NCBI RefSeq assembly: GCF_001424945.1
Contig: NZ_LMCW01000012.1
Coordinates: 188,642 to 252,641 of the forward strand
Direction: 5' to 3'
DNA: 64,000 bases
From: Rhizobium sp. Root1203
Lineage (GTDB): Bacteria; Pseudomonadota; Alphaproteobacteria; Rhizobiales; Rhizobiaceae
The translations under genes and the position numbers were made by a program. Below the pieces are notes generated by a model that was given only the letters and a program-made list of their open reading frames with translations, did no database searches and had not been told where the DNA came from. This document shows positions 7,265 through 16,182 of this stretch, piece by piece; position 1 is the stretch's first letter; each line of letters opens with the position of its first letter.

Positions 7265-9559
7265 ATGGGAATGAAATCCAGATTGTTTGCCAGTGCGGCC
7301 TTTCCGCTGCTGTCCCTGTCGCTCGTGATGCCTCCGGCACATGTGTTTGCGGCGGCAGCAAGCGTCGAGCAGGCCGGCACGACACCGCAGGCGATCGCCG
7401 GCAGCTTCGAGGTCGCGCAGGAAGCTGCACCCGAGGTTGCGCAGGAAGCTGCACCCGAGGTTGCGCAGGAAGCTGCACCCGAGGTTGCGCAGGAAGCGGC
7501 ACCCGAGGTTGCGCAGGAAGCGGCGCCAGTGGTCGCGCAGGAAGCGGCGCCAGTGGTCGCGCAGGATGCGGCCCCAGTGGTTGCGCAGGATGCGCCCACG
7601 GACGAGGAGCTGTTGAAGAAGCGCCGCAAGCAGCCCGAAGCTCAGGAACAGCAGCAGGCTCCGGCCGAAGCCCCCGCCAAGCAGCCTGAACCGCAGGCTC
7701 AACAACAGGAGGCTCCGGCCGAAAAGCCGCGCGCGCAGCCCGAACCCGCGGCCGAACAGCCCTCTCAGCAACAGGACGCGCCTGTGGAAAAGCCGCGCAA
7801 GAAGCGCGAACCCGCCGCCGAACAGCCGGCGGCCGAACAGCCCGCTACCGAGCAGCCGGTACAGCAGGAGACCCCGGTCGAGAAGCCGCGCAAGAAGCGG
7901 GACAAGCAGCAGCTGGAAGAGGCTGCACCGCAGCAGCAGTTGGATCAATCTGCGCCGCAGACCGATCAGGCGCAGCCGCAAAACGACGAGCAGAAGCCTT
8001 CGCGCAAGAAAGGCGAGCAGCCCGCCGCCGATGGCGGCGAACAGCCGGTGAAACCGCGCAAGAAGGCCGCCGAAGAAGCGCCGCAGGCGCAGCCCGAGGG
8101 CCAGAAGCCGGCCGCCGAGCAGGCGCCAGCCTCACAGGAACAGGCCGTCCCGGAAAAGGCACCCAAGCCGCAGGAAGAACCCGCAGCCGGAAAGGCGAGC
8201 ACTCCCGAGCAACAGCCCGGGGACGCAAAGCCGCCGGTCCAGCAGCAGGGCGAGGCGCCGGCCCAGCAACCCGCCGATGCTCCTCAGCAGCAGGGTGAGC
8301 AGATCGTTCCGGCGCAGCCGAACGGTGGCGCGCAACCCGCAGCAGGTCAGGCCGAGCAGTCCATCCCAGCGCCCGAGAAGGTCACCCCGAAGGAGCTGGA
8401 GCGCCGCAAGGAGATCGCCGCCGATCCAAGCAAGAGCACCGAAACCGTCGTCCTTCCTGTTGAAAACGGCGCCGCGGTTCTCGACAGCGACAAGGACGCC
8501 GATCGTTCAGGTGGCGTCCAGTCCCGCCGCGATCGCGACAAGCAGCGTGGCCAGGAGCAGCAGGTGCGAGTCCCCAAGTCGGATGCCGACGCACAGATTG
8601 CCCCGGACGGCGCCAGGCAGGCACCGCTGAAGATCGAAGCCATCACCAGCGAACAAGGCCGGCGTCTTGATCAGCGGCCGCAGTTCGCCCGGCCGGACGG
8701 CGCCAACTACGGTCAGCGTGGCGATGACAACCGTGTGATCATCCAGTTCAACAACCAGACCTTCGTTCGCGGTGACGATGACCGCCGTTTCCTGCGCGAC
8801 GGCGAACGGCCGATCTACGAGCAGCTGCCGCGTGACCGTTATCGTGAGACGATCGATCGGGACGGGTACCAGATCGTGACGGTTCGCAACCGGTACGGCG
8901 ATATCATCCAGCGTTCGCGCATCGACAATCGTGGCCGCGAGCACGTGCTCTACTATACCCCGGAACTTTACGATAATCCGGACCGCGACTACTTCCAGGA
9001 TCCGGGTGCCGATCTGCCGCCCATGCGCCTGCGCATTCCGCTGCAGGACTACATCATGGACACGAGCAGCGACGAGGACCGCGACTACTACGACTTCCTG
9101 CGCGAGCCGCCGGTCGAGCCTGTCGAGCGCGTCTATTCGCTGAACGAAGTGAAGTATTCGGCGCGTATCCGCGACAAGGTGCGTCGTATCGATCTGGATA
9201 CGGTCACCTTTGCGACAGGAAGTGCTGAAATCCCCATGAGTCAGGCACGCAGCCTGCGCAAGGTGGCCGATGCGATCAATGAAGTCCTGAAGAAGGATCC
9301 GACGGAAACCTTCCTGATCGAAGGTCACACGGATGCCGTCGGTTCGGACCAAAGCAACCTGATTCTTTCGGACCAGCGCGCGGAATCGGTTGCCAACGTG
9401 ATGAGCGATGTCTACGGCATTCCGCCGGAAAACCTTGCGACACAGGGCTACGGCGAACGCTACCTGAAGGTCAATACGCAGGGACCTGAGCAGGAAAACC
9501 GCCGTGTTACCATCCGCCGCGTAACCGCGCTGGTACGGCCGGTTGCCTCGCGCAACTAA
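7265..9559 (+). CDS. OmpA-family protein with Pro/Gln/Glu-rich repetitive linker
   Basis: A 764-residue envelope protein. Residues 1-30 form a signal peptide (hydrophobic FPLLSLSLVM, cleavage near VFA-AA). Residues 49-111 are eight copies of an octapeptide, (E/V)VAQ(E/D)AAP. About residues 112-400 are a low-complexity Gln/Pro/Glu/Lys region with recurring KPRKK motifs. About 480-640 is Arg/Asp-rich. The last 120 residues are an OmpA_C peptidoglycan-binding domain (FATGSAEI, EGHTDAVGSD, LSDQRAESVANVM, GYGERY). It probably spans the periplasm and tethers the outer membrane to the wall. The start is set by AAGAGGAG at 7251-7258; an upstream in-frame ATG is rejected. Confidence 0.88.
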   Translation: MGMKSRLFASAAFPLLSLSLVMPPAHVFAAAASVEQAGTTPQAIAGSFEVAQEAAPEVAQEAAPEVAQEAAPEVAQEAAPEVAQEAAPVVAQEAAPVVAQDAAPVVAQDAPTDEELLKKRRKQPEAQEQQQAPAEAPAKQPEPQAQQQEAPAEKPRAQPEPAAEQPSQQQDAPVEKPRKKREPAAEQPAAEQPATEQPVQQETPVEKPRKKRDKQQLEEAAPQQQLDQSAPQTDQAQPQNDEQKPSRKKGEQPAADGGEQPVKPRKKAAEEAPQAQPEGQKPAAEQAPASQEQAVPEKAPKPQEEPAAGKASTPEQQPGDAKPPVQQQGEAPAQQPADAPQQQGEQIVPAQPNGGAQPAAGQAEQSIPAPEKVTPKELERRKEIAADPSKSTETVVLPVENGAAVLDSDKDADRSGGVQSRRDRDKQRGQEQQVRVPKSDADAQIAPDGARQAPLKIEAITSEQGRRLDQRPQFARPDGANYGQRGDDNRVIIQFNNQTFVRGDDDRRFLRDGERPIYEQLPRDRYRETIDRDGYQIVTVRNRYGDIIQRSRIDNRGREHVLYYTPELYDNPDRDYFQDPGADLPPMRLRIPLQDYIMDTSSDEDRDYYDFLREPPVEPVERVYSLNEVKYSARIRDKVRRIDLDTVTFATGSAEIPMSQARSLRKVADAINEVLKKDPTETFLIEGHTDAVGSDQSNLILSDQRAESVANVMSDVYGIPPENLATQGYGERYLKVNTQGPEQENRRVTIRRVTALVRPVASRN
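7409..7597 (+). repeat. 24-bp tandem coding repeats in the OmpA-like gene
   Basis: Seven full 24-bp units plus a 21-bp partial unit encode EVAQEAAP (five times), VVAQEAAP, VVAQDAAP and VVAQDAP. The first units are nearly identical at DNA level, which marks recent slippage or unequal crossover and predicts copy-number variation between strains. Confidence 0.9.
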
Positions 9560-9585
9560 GCGAAGCGACAGCAGAACGATTGGGG

Positions 9586-9616
9586 GCCGCCGGGTGACCG
9601 GCGGCTTCTCTATTTT
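9586..9616 (+). terminator. terminator after the OmpA-like gene
   Basis: An 8-bp G/C stem, GCCGCCGG (9586-9593) with CCGGCGGC (9598-9605) and loop GTGA, followed by TTCTCTATTTT. It sits 26 bp after the stop at 9559. Confidence 0.7.
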
Positions 9617-10131
9617 CGCGGCGCCAAAGCGACGGTGGCCGCTATGAAGTCGGCGATGGCGTTCGTGTCGTCCAGGTCGAATATGGGCAGGGCACTATCG
9701 GCGATCGGATGGTCGGCGGCAATGGCCACGATGTGCGGATCGGTCGGCGCCAGGGGCTCGCGGTTTGCGGCGTCCAGGCGGCGAGCCTCGATCTTCGGAA
9801 TCGGCTCGCGCTTGTAGCCCTCGATCAGCACGAGGTCGCAAGGTGCGATACGGGCGAGGATCTCATCGAATGTCGGCTCCGGGGCGCCGCGCAGCTCATG
9901 CATGATGGCATAGCGGGTGCCGGAGACAATCGTCACCTCATGCGCGCCGGCTTGCCGGTGGCGATAGCTGTCCGCTCCGACCTTGTCGATGTCGAAGTCG
10001 TGGTGGGCATGTTTTATCGTCGAAATCCTGTAACCGCGCCGCGTGAATTCCTCGACGAGTCGAACGGCAAGGCCGGTCTTGCCGGAATTCTTCCATCCCG
10101 AAATGCCGAAGATCCTGGGTTTTGTCGTCAT
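9610..10131 (-). CDS. mobB: molybdopterin-guanine dinucleotide biosynthesis protein B
   Basis: A 173-residue GTP-binding P-loop protein that assists MobA in attaching GMP to molybdopterin, making the bis-MGD cofactor of oxidoreductases such as formate dehydrogenase and nitrate reductase. The Walker A is GWKNSGKTG (residues 12-20); the KHAHHDFDIDKVGADSYRH and LVLIEGYKREPIPKIE motifs are diagnostic. The ATG overlaps the mobA stop by 4 bp. It is last in a DMT transporter-mobA-mobB run. Confidence 0.93.
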   Translation of the reverse strand: MTTKPRIFGISGWKNSGKTGLAVRLVEEFTRRGYRISTIKHAHHDFDIDKVGADSYRHRQAGAHEVTIVSGTRYAIMHELRGAPEPTFDEILARIAPCDLVLIEGYKREPIPKIEARRLDAANREPLAPTDPHIVAIAADHPIADSALPIFDLDDTNAIADFIAATVALAPRK

Positions 10132-10760
10132 GCGAGCACCTTCAGCCAGCGTTCGGCCTCGGTGAGGTCATCGGGCGTGTTGACGTTGAAGAATGGATCG
10201 AGAAGGCTCGCCCGCGTCGGGCGCAGGGGGAATGCGACTTCCGTAACGTCATGCCGTAACAGGAAGTCGCGGACGCGGCGCTTCTGGTCCGTGGCTATCC
10301 AGGTTTCGAGGTCCTCTGCGAGCGAGACCGGCCAAAGACCGAATACCGGATGGACTCTACTTTCGGAGGTCGCGACGGCGATCTTTTCCGGTGCATCGAC
10401 CGCATCTGCGAGCCAATCCACGAGGTCGGTGGGGAAGAACGGGCTGTCGACGGAAACCGTGACGACATGCGTGACGGCGGCAAGCGATGCGCCATACGCC
10501 ATGGCGGCATGGATCCCGGCCATCGGCCCGGCCTTGCCGGGAATGATATCGGGAATGAACGGGCGACTGCAATTGTGCGGCGTCACATCCGCATTGACGG
10601 CGATGGCGCTGACCTGAGGGGACAGTTGCTCGATAACCCGGTCGAGCAACGTGCGGCCGGCCAGCGTCACGGAAGCCTTGTCACGGCCCATCCGGGACGA
10701 TCGCCCGCCCGCAAGGACGACGCCGGGAATGTTGGATCGGTCCAGCATAAATTCGCTCAT
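10128..10760 (-). CDS. mobA: molybdenum cofactor guanylyltransferase
   Basis: A 210-residue cytoplasmic nucleotidyltransferase that transfers GMP from GTP to molybdopterin. The signature LAGGRSSRMGRDKA lies at residues 16-29; the VSVDSPFFPTDLVDWL region carries the metal-binding Asp, and FFNVNTPDDL is near the C-terminus. The start (MSEFMLDRSN) follows the transporter stop by 6 bp with TGAGG upstream; MLDRSN five codons in is possible. It is coupled to mobB by an ATGA overlap. Confidence 0.93.
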   Translation of the reverse strand: MSEFMLDRSNIPGVVLAGGRSSRMGRDKASVTLAGRTLLDRVIEQLSPQVSAIAVNADVTPHNCSRPFIPDIIPGKAGPMAGIHAAMAYGASLAAVTHVVTVSVDSPFFPTDLVDWLADAVDAPEKIAVATSESRVHPVFGLWPVSLAEDLETWIATDQKRRVRDFLLRHDVTEVAFPLRPTRASLLDPFFNVNTPDDLTEAERWLKVLA

Positions 10761-10766
10761 GGTGCC

Positions 10767-11675
10767 TCAGACAGGGGTTCTCGGTTCGGACTCTTGCGCG
10801 ACCGGCGAGCCGCGGCGCTTGGCCTCACGATAGAATGTATAGAGGCCGGAGGCGATGACGATGGCTGCGCCCATCAGGGTCCAGCCGTCAGGTATCTCGG
10901 CGAAGAAAAAGAAGCCCAGCAAAGCAGAGAAGATCAGGCTCGTATAGCGCAGTGGCGCGACGAAGGAGATTTCGCCGGTTCGCATAGCCAGGATCACCGA
11001 CTGGTAGCCCACGAGCACCAGTACCGCCGCCAGTGCAATGTGAGACAACGATGTCGCGCTGACCGGCCGCCAGCCGCCCAGCAGGGGGATGAGCATTGCG
11101 CCAAAGATCGAAACGGAGACCGCCGTTACGACCGTGATCATCAGCGATGGAATTTCCGGGTCAACGCTGCGGGTTGCGAGGTCTCTGCCTGCCGTCACCA
11201 GGACGCTGGCGACGCAAAGCAACGCCGCTGCCGTAAAGCCCTCCGGACCGGGCCGGATGATGATGATCACGCCGATCAGGCCGACGAGAATGGCCGACCA
11301 GCGGCGCCAGCCGACCGGCTCACGGAAAAAGAGCGCAGCTCCAAAGGTTACGACGAGCGGCAGCGACTGCAGAATGGCGGAGGCGTTGGCGATCGGCATC
11401 ATTCCGAGCGCGGTGATATATGTAACCGCAGCCAGCATCTCGCAGACGACGCGGACGATCACCATCGGTTTCAGGACCACTTTCAAGGAGCGAAGTGCGC
11501 CCATTTTCCGTGCGATCAGATAGACGAGGATGCTGGTGATCAGACCGCGCAGGCACATGAGCTGGCCGGCATTCATGTAGGCGACGACAGATTTCGAGAG
11601 GGCATCGCTGGCGGAGAATCCGGCCATGGCCGACGTCATGTAGATTGCACCCTCAGTATTGCGTGACCGCGACAT
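10767..11675 (-). CDS. EamA-type DMT superfamily transporter
   Basis: A 302-residue inner-membrane protein with about ten hydrophobic helices arranged as two EamA repeats (roughly residues 10-140 and 150-285). Such proteins export amino acids, nucleosides or other metabolites; the substrate is not readable. It lies directly upstream of mobA (6 bp) and is probably co-transcribed with mobAB, although nothing in its sequence ties it to molybdenum metabolism. The start has GGAAGAG upstream. Confidence 0.85.
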   Translation of the reverse strand: MSRSRNTEGAIYMTSAMAGFSASDALSKSVVAYMNAGQLMCLRGLITSILVYLIARKMGALRSLKVVLKPMVIVRVVCEMLAAVTYITALGMMPIANASAILQSLPLVVTFGAALFFREPVGWRRWSAILVGLIGVIIIIRPGPEGFTAAALLCVASVLVTAGRDLATRSVDPEIPSLMITVVTAVSVSIFGAMLIPLLGGWRPVSATSLSHIALAAVLVLVGYQSVILAMRTGEISFVAPLRYTSLIFSALLGFFFFAEIPDGWTLMGAAIVIASGLYTFYREAKRRGSPVAQESEPRTPV

Positions 11676-11794
11676 GAAACTCTTCCGATTCCCGTACGGC
11701 TCCTTTTAGTGTGGAAGGGCAATTAGGGAAATCGAATGGAGGACACACCTGCAATAAATCTATCGTGCGTTGCTCGACTGAAGGTCGAACCAGA

Positions 11795-11818
11795 CTCACG
11801 TTGCGTAATGCACGTGAG
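11795..11818. other. inverted repeat downstream of moaA
   Basis: CTCACGT (11795-11801) pairs with ACGTGAG (11812-11818), with extra TGC/GCA pairing inside. It lies in the 215-bp gap between moaA (ends 11891, minus) and the DMT transporter start (11675). No U-tract follows on either strand, so it could be a Rho-type terminator structure or a protein-binding palindrome upstream of the transporter. The rest of the gap has no recognisable gene. Confidence 0.4.
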
Positions 11819-11890
11819 ACAGTTCGCCTAACATTATGCGTTCACGATATTTTTGACGCGGTGTGTGAGGGGGAGCCGGCGAAGCGGCAG

Positions 11891-12937
11891 TCACCCCCCG
11901 GTGACGCTCATGTGACGGGCGACGGCAGGGCGGTTGTGGGTGCGGTCGATGATGAAGTCGTGCCCCTTCGGCTTGCGGGAAATCGCCTCGTCGATTGCGG
12001 CAAAGAGCAAGGCGTTGTCCTCGGTGGCGCGTATCGTCGCGCGCAGGTCGGCGGCGTCGTTCTGGCCGAGGCACATGTAGAGCGTGCCGGTGCAGGTCAG
12101 GCGGACGCGATTGCAGCTTTCGCAGAAATTGTGCGTCATCGGGGTGATGAAGCCGAGGCGACCGCCGGTTTCCTTGACCTCGACATAGCGTGCCGGGCCG
12201 CCGGTGCGATAGCCGGTCTCGCTCATCGTGAAGTTGCGCTCGAGGTCTGCGCGGAGCTTGGAAAGCGGCAGGTAGCGGTCCGTACGGTCCTCTTCGATTT
12301 CGCCCATCGGCATGGTTTCGATGACGGTAAGGTCCATCCCGCGGCCATGCGCGAAGCGGATCATCTCCGGCATCTCGACGTCGTTGAAATCCTTCAGCGC
12401 GACGGCGTTTAGCTTGATTTTCAAGCCCGCCTTCTGCGCGGCTTCGATGCCTTCCATCACCTTGGCGAAATCGCCCCACCGGGTGATCTGGCGGAACTTG
12501 TCCGGGTCGAGCGTGTCGAGCGAAACATTGATGCGGCGGACGCCGCAATCGTACAGCTCGTCGGCAAAACGGGAAAGCTGCGAGCCGTTGGTCGTCAGCG
12601 TCAGTTCATCGAGACCGGAGCCGATCTGCTTGCCGAGTTCGCGCACGAGGTACATGATGTTCTTGCGTACCAGGGGCTCGCCGCCGGTCAGCCGCAGCTT
12701 GCGCACACCCTTGGCAATGAAAGCGGAACAGAGCCGGTTCAGTTCCTCCAGCGTGAGGAGATCCTTTTTCGGGAGGAAGTTCATGTTTTCCGCCATGCAA
12801 TAGGTGCAGCGGAAGTCGCAACGGTCGGTCACAGACACGCGCAGATAGCTGATCGCCCGCTGGAACGGATCGATCATCGGCCGTGCGTCCGCCACCAGCG
12901 GGGTGGCATTGCCAACGTTTCCAACTTTGCTGTTCAC
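11891..12937 (-). CDS. moaA: GTP 3',8-cyclase (radical SAM molybdenum cofactor enzyme)
   Basis: A 348-residue radical SAM enzyme that with MoaC converts GTP to cyclic pyranopterin monophosphate, the first step of molybdenum cofactor synthesis. The SAM cluster ligands C40, C44 and C47 lie in [11 protein letters not shown] second 4Fe-4S cluster is held by a C-x2-C-x13-C motif near the C-terminus ([10 protein letters not shown]...), and the protein ends in the required GG (VTGG). The GTG at 12937 has GGAGG 5-6 nt upstream and matches the usual N-terminus; a longer reading to 13030 adds unrelated sequence. Its partners moaC/moaE/moeA are not in the window. Confidence 0.93.
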   Translation of the reverse strand: MNSKVGNVGNATPLVADARPMIDPFQRAISYLRVSVTDRCDFRCTYCMAENMNFLPKKDLLTLEELNRLCSAFIAKGVRKLRLTGGEPLVRKNIMYLVRELGKQIGSGLDELTLTTNGSQLSRFADELYDCGVRRINVSLDTLDPDKFRQITRWGDFAKVMEGIEAAQKAGLKIKLNAVALKDFNDVEMPEMIRFAHGRGMDLTVIETMPMGEIEEDRTDRYLPLSKLRADLERNFTMSETGYRTGGPARYVEVKETGGRLGFITPMTHNFCESCNRVRLTCTGTLYMCLGQNDAADLRATIRATEDNALLFAAIDEAISRKPKGHDFIIDRTHNRPAVARHMSVTGG

Positions 12938-13071
12938 CACTGCCTCCGCGATGCCAATTATGTGTGTATACGCCATTGCAGCGTCAAGTGAAACGGCGGC
13001 GGACCACGGCAAATTGAACTTGCCTCGCACAGCGTCATTGCCTACTCCTGAAATCGAAGGGGACCGGGATC

Positions 13072-13446
13072 ATGAGCGATATATGGCCGACTGAACTCAG
13101 GGTATCGAAGGACCGGCAGCGTCTCGCCGTGACCTTCAACGACGGGGAGAGCTTCGAACTGTCGGCGGAGATGCTGCGGGTGCTTTCGCCCTCAGCCGAA
13201 GTGCAGGGGCACGGACCGGGCCAGAAGCTGACTGTGCCGGGCAAGCGCAATGTCGGGATCATGTCAATGACGCCGACCGGAAACTACGCCGTTCGCATAG
13301 GCTTCGATGACATGCACGATACCGGCATCTTCACCTGGACCTATCTGCGCGAACTCGGCGAACGCGGCGAAGAGCTGTTCAGCGCCTATGAAAACGAACT
13401 GCGCGAGAAAGGCATGACTCGCGACACATCGGAAAAGCCGCGCTAG
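13072..13446 (+). CDS. DUF971 domain protein
   Basis: A 124-residue protein of the DUF971 family, the small domain that also forms the N-terminus of gamma-butyrobetaine hydroxylase. Recognisable elements are WPTELRVSKDRQRLAVTFNDG, VGIMSMTPTGNYAVRIGFDD and HDTGIFTWTYLRELG. No cysteine is present, so the stand-alone zinc-binding function proposed for the hydroxylase domain is not evident. It is divergent from moaA, with 134 bp between the starts, and 27 bp upstream of ltrA. Function unknown. Confidence 0.8.
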   Translation: MSDIWPTELRVSKDRQRLAVTFNDGESFELSAEMLRVLSPSAEVQGHGPGQKLTVPGKRNVGIMSMTPTGNYAVRIGFDDMHDTGIFTWTYLRELGERGEELFSAYENELREKGMTRDTSEKPR

Positions 13447-13473
13447 GCGAACTACGGCCACACGGGGGAACGC

Positions 13474-14664
13474 ATGGCGACACCGAAACAACGAAACTGG
13501 CTGCGTACGAAGGGCACTCCGGGAGGCAGCAGGGTTACATTCCTGGAACTCTTCTTCGACCTGGTCTTCGTTTTCTCGATATCGCAGTTGTCGCATGCGC
13601 TTGCTGCACACTATACGCCGCTCGGCGCCCTCGAGGCCGGGCTGATGACGTTTGCGGTCTGGTGGGTGTGGATTTTCACGGCTTGGGTGACCAACTGGCT
13701 CGATCCGGACAAGATGCCGGTGCGCGGCATGCTGGTCGTGCTGATGCTGCTCGGCCTTGTGCTGTCGGCCTCCATTCCCGAGGCTTTCGGCGACAAGGGC
13801 CTGCTGTTTGCCTGTGCCTACGTGGCGATGCAGGTCGGTCGCTCGGTTTTTATGGCTTACGCGGTCAAACAGGCCAGTTCGCTGCATTATCGCAACTTCA
13901 TCCGTATCTGCGCCTGGCTGATCGTATCCGGCGTTTTCTGGATCGCCGGTGGCTTACTGGAGCACGAAGCCCGGCTCGTCGCATGGCTGGTGGCGATCGC
14001 CATCGAATATGCGGGACCGGCTTCAGGCTTTTTCGTGCCCGGTCTTGGGAAGTCGACCGCGGCCGACTGGGATGTATCCGGCGCCCACATGGCGGAGCGT
14101 TGCGCGCTTTTCATCATCATCTGCCTTGGCGAGGCTATCCTGGTCTCCGGACGCACCTTCTCCGAACTGCCGTTTTCGACACTGACCGCTGTCGTGTTCG
14201 CAACCGGCTTCATCGGCACCGTCACCATGTGGTGGCTTTATTTCCGATTTGGGCACGAACGGGCAGCGCACCGCATCGAGCACGACGAGACACCCGGCAG
14301 TATTGCGCGGCAGGCGTTCACCTATGCGCATATCCCTATCCTGGCAGGCATTATCGTGCATGCGGTCGCCGTGGAGTTCATGTTCTCGCACCCGCACGAG
14401 ACTGGAGACCTTGGCGTCATCGCGGCTGTCCTTGGCGGCTCCGGCTTGTTCCTGGCCGGCAATCTCTGGTTCAAGGGCGCAACGAGCAGGAAGCCGCCGC
14501 TGTCGCACTTTGCCGGTCTGGTCTTGTTGATATTGCTTGCCTTCGTCGCCCCGTTTATCGAGGTCTACGTGATGGGCATGCTGGCGACGTTCGTGCTGAT
14601 CGTCGTCGCCGCCTGGGAATACCGTTCGCTTTCCGCGCAGCCGGTCACTCACACGCTGCACTGA
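13474..14664 (+). CDS. low temperature requirement protein A (LtrA) family
   Basis: A 396-residue polytopic membrane protein with about eleven hydrophobic helices. The N-terminal VTFLELFFDLVFVFSISQLS is the family hallmark. The family is named after a Listeria gene needed at low temperature; its biochemical activity is unknown. It is probably co-transcribed with the DUF971 gene and ends 2 bp before the convergent MarR gene. GGGGG lies close upstream of the ATG. Confidence 0.85.
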   Translation: MATPKQRNWLRTKGTPGGSRVTFLELFFDLVFVFSISQLSHALAAHYTPLGALEAGLMTFAVWWVWIFTAWVTNWLDPDKMPVRGMLVVLMLLGLVLSASIPEAFGDKGLLFACAYVAMQVGRSVFMAYAVKQASSLHYRNFIRICAWLIVSGVFWIAGGLLEHEARLVAWLVAIAIEYAGPASGFFVPGLGKSTAADWDVSGAHMAERCALFIIICLGEAILVSGRTFSELPFSTLTAVVFATGFIGTVTMWWLYFRFGHERAAHRIEHDETPGSIARQAFTYAHIPILAGIIVHAVAVEFMFSHPHETGDLGVIAAVLGGSGLFLAGNLWFKGATSRKPPLSHFAGLVLLILLAFVAPFIEVYVMGMLATFVLIVVAAWEYRSLSAQPVTHTLH

Positions 14665-14666
14665 GA

Positions 14667-15134
14667 CTAGTCGTCCTCGCGCAGATCCTGTTGAAGAACG
14701 GCGACGATGCGTTCCATGGAGGTCGCCATAGCCATGCACTGATCGATCGGCTCCGGCGAAAGCACACGCTCGATCAGGTCGGTCTGGATCACCATGGCCT
14801 TTTCTGTGACGTTTCGACCTTCCTCGGTGAGGAACAGCCTCAGCACGCGCTTGTCCTTCTCGTGGCCTTTGCGTTCGATCAGGCCTCGCTTTTCCATCTG
14901 CGGCAGCAGCATGCTCATATTCGAGCGCCCGACGAGGAGCTTGCGGGCGAGCTCCTGCTGAGAGATACCCTCGAATCGATAGAGATTGATCAGGATATCG
15001 AGGTGTGGCGTCTTGATGTCCAAATCGGCCAGCGAACGGCCGAGTGACAGCTGCATGAGCTGACAGGCACGGGCAACGGCGATCCAGCTGCGAAAACGCG
15101 GATGATCCCATGGTAGGGGTTGATTTTTGTTCAT
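14667..15134 (-). CDS. MarR-family transcriptional regulator
   Basis: A 155-residue winged-helix regulator. The recognition region is about residues 58-82 (GISQQELARKLLVGRSNMSMLL), followed by the wing with the family motif GHEKDKRVLRLFLTEEG. It is divergent from an alpha/beta hydrolase, 45 bp between start codons. That gap contains a perfect palindrome plus a related copy overlapping this gene's own start, implying autoregulation and control of the hydrolase. No strong Shine-Dalgarno is visible; the leader is taken up by the operator. Confidence 0.88.
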   Translation of the reverse strand: MNKNQPLPWDHPRFRSWIAVARACQLMQLSLGRSLADLDIKTPHLDILINLYRFEGISQQELARKLLVGRSNMSMLLPQMEKRGLIERKGHEKDKRVLRLFLTEEGRNVTEKAMVIQTDLIERVLSPEPIDQCMAMATSMERIVAVLQQDLREDD

Positions 15135-15164
15135 CGTTGTACTTTATTGTTCAGTGTTGAACAT
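15127..15164. promoter_or_regulatory. paired MarR operators between divergent genes
   Basis: A perfect palindrome TGTTCA-GTGT-TGAACA lies at 15148-15163. A second, imperfect copy (TTGTTCATCGTTGTAC) starts at 15127, exactly 20 bp (two helical turns) from the matching TTGTTCA at 15147. The second copy covers the MarR start codon. Same-face binding of two dimers would cover both promoters. The binding protein is inferred from position. Confidence 0.65.
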
Positions 15165-15179
15165 AATTGGATTCCCACT

Positions 15180-16133
15180 ATGGCAAACTTTGCAGCGAAG
15201 GTCACCCGCCTCGGTTTCCCGCTCGTCGAAGGCATTTCACCAACACTCGCAGGCAAGGCGGCGTTCCGCCTGTTCTGCCGGACACCATCCGCAAAACCGC
15301 ATGGCGAGAAGGCGAGAGCAGCGCATACGGCGGGAACGCAGAAGCTTGCGGGTGCGGAGACGTTCGCACTCCGGCTCGCCGGCGGGCGTCGCGCCCATGC
15401 CTATCGGCTGAACGGCGGTTCGGTCGGAATGCGCGAGCGCTATCTTGTGACGCACGGCTGGGGATCGAGTATCGCCTACATGGCCGATCTTGTCGCGGCA
15501 TTGGCGGCGACGGGCGCCGAGGTGATCGCCCTCGATTTTCCCGGGCATGGCCGCGCAGGCGGCCGCTTTCTTCATATGGGATTGGCCGTGCATGCGATCA
15601 GGGCGGCAGAGGAACGCTTTGGACCGTTCGATGCAGTCATCGGGCATTCCTTCGGCGGCGCAGCGCTGTTGGCGGCGGCTGCCGGGATGCTGCCAGACCT
15701 GCCTGCCGTCGTCCCGCACAAGCTCGTCCTGATCGGATCACCGAGCGAAATGCACTGGCTGTTCAAGGGGTTCGGCAAGATGCTTGGGCTAGGCAAAGCG
15801 GCGCAATCGGTGCTGGAACATGAAGTCCATCGCGTCACCGGTCGGAGACTTGAGGACTTCGATGCAGGGAAGGCGGCAGGAACCATCCGGCGTCCCGTAT
15901 TGGTCGTTCACGCCGAGGACGACAAGGAGGTCAGTGCCAGCCATGCGCGTCGTTACGCGGCGTTGGGCGAGACGGTGAGGGTGCATTGGGCAAATGGCTT
16001 CGGACACCGCCGCATCGTCAGCGCCGCGCCGGTACTCGAGGTTGTCCGTGATTTTCTCGGCGACGATGATCTGGTCGAGAATGCCGAGGTAGTGACGCTT
16101 TTTGACGTTTCCACGAAACGAGCGTCATTGTAG
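15180..16133 (+). CDS. alpha/beta hydrolase
   Basis: A 317-residue serine hydrolase of the alpha/beta fold. The oxyanion-hole motif is THGWGSS (about 91-97), the nucleophile elbow GHSFGG has Ser157, the likely acid lies in VVHAEDDKEV and the catalytic His in NGFGHRRI. A roughly 60-residue N-terminal extension of basic character precedes the fold. Substrate unknown; divergence from a MarR regulator suggests induction by its substrate or a related compound. ATG 15180 is used because an upstream reading would run through the operator. Confidence 0.82.
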   Translation: MANFAAKVTRLGFPLVEGISPTLAGKAAFRLFCRTPSAKPHGEKARAAHTAGTQKLAGAETFALRLAGGRRAHAYRLNGGSVGMRERYLVTHGWGSSIAYMADLVAALAATGAEVIALDFPGHGRAGGRFLHMGLAVHAIRAAEERFGPFDAVIGHSFGGAALLAAAAGMLPDLPAVVPHKLVLIGSPSEMHWLFKGFGKMLGLGKAAQSVLEHEVHRVTGRRLEDFDAGKAAGTIRRPVLVVHAEDDKEVSASHARRYAALGETVRVHWANGFGHRRIVSAAPVLEVVRDFLGDDDLVENAEVVTLFDVSTKRASL

Positions 16134-16182
16134 CGTCATCGTAGTCGGCTAATCGCCGCACGGACAACGCGACAGGGCGATC

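Noticed and set aside
7409..7597. CRISPR-like regular repeats
   Set aside because: The units are contiguous, 24 bp, in frame and encode octapeptides; there are no spacers and no cas genes.
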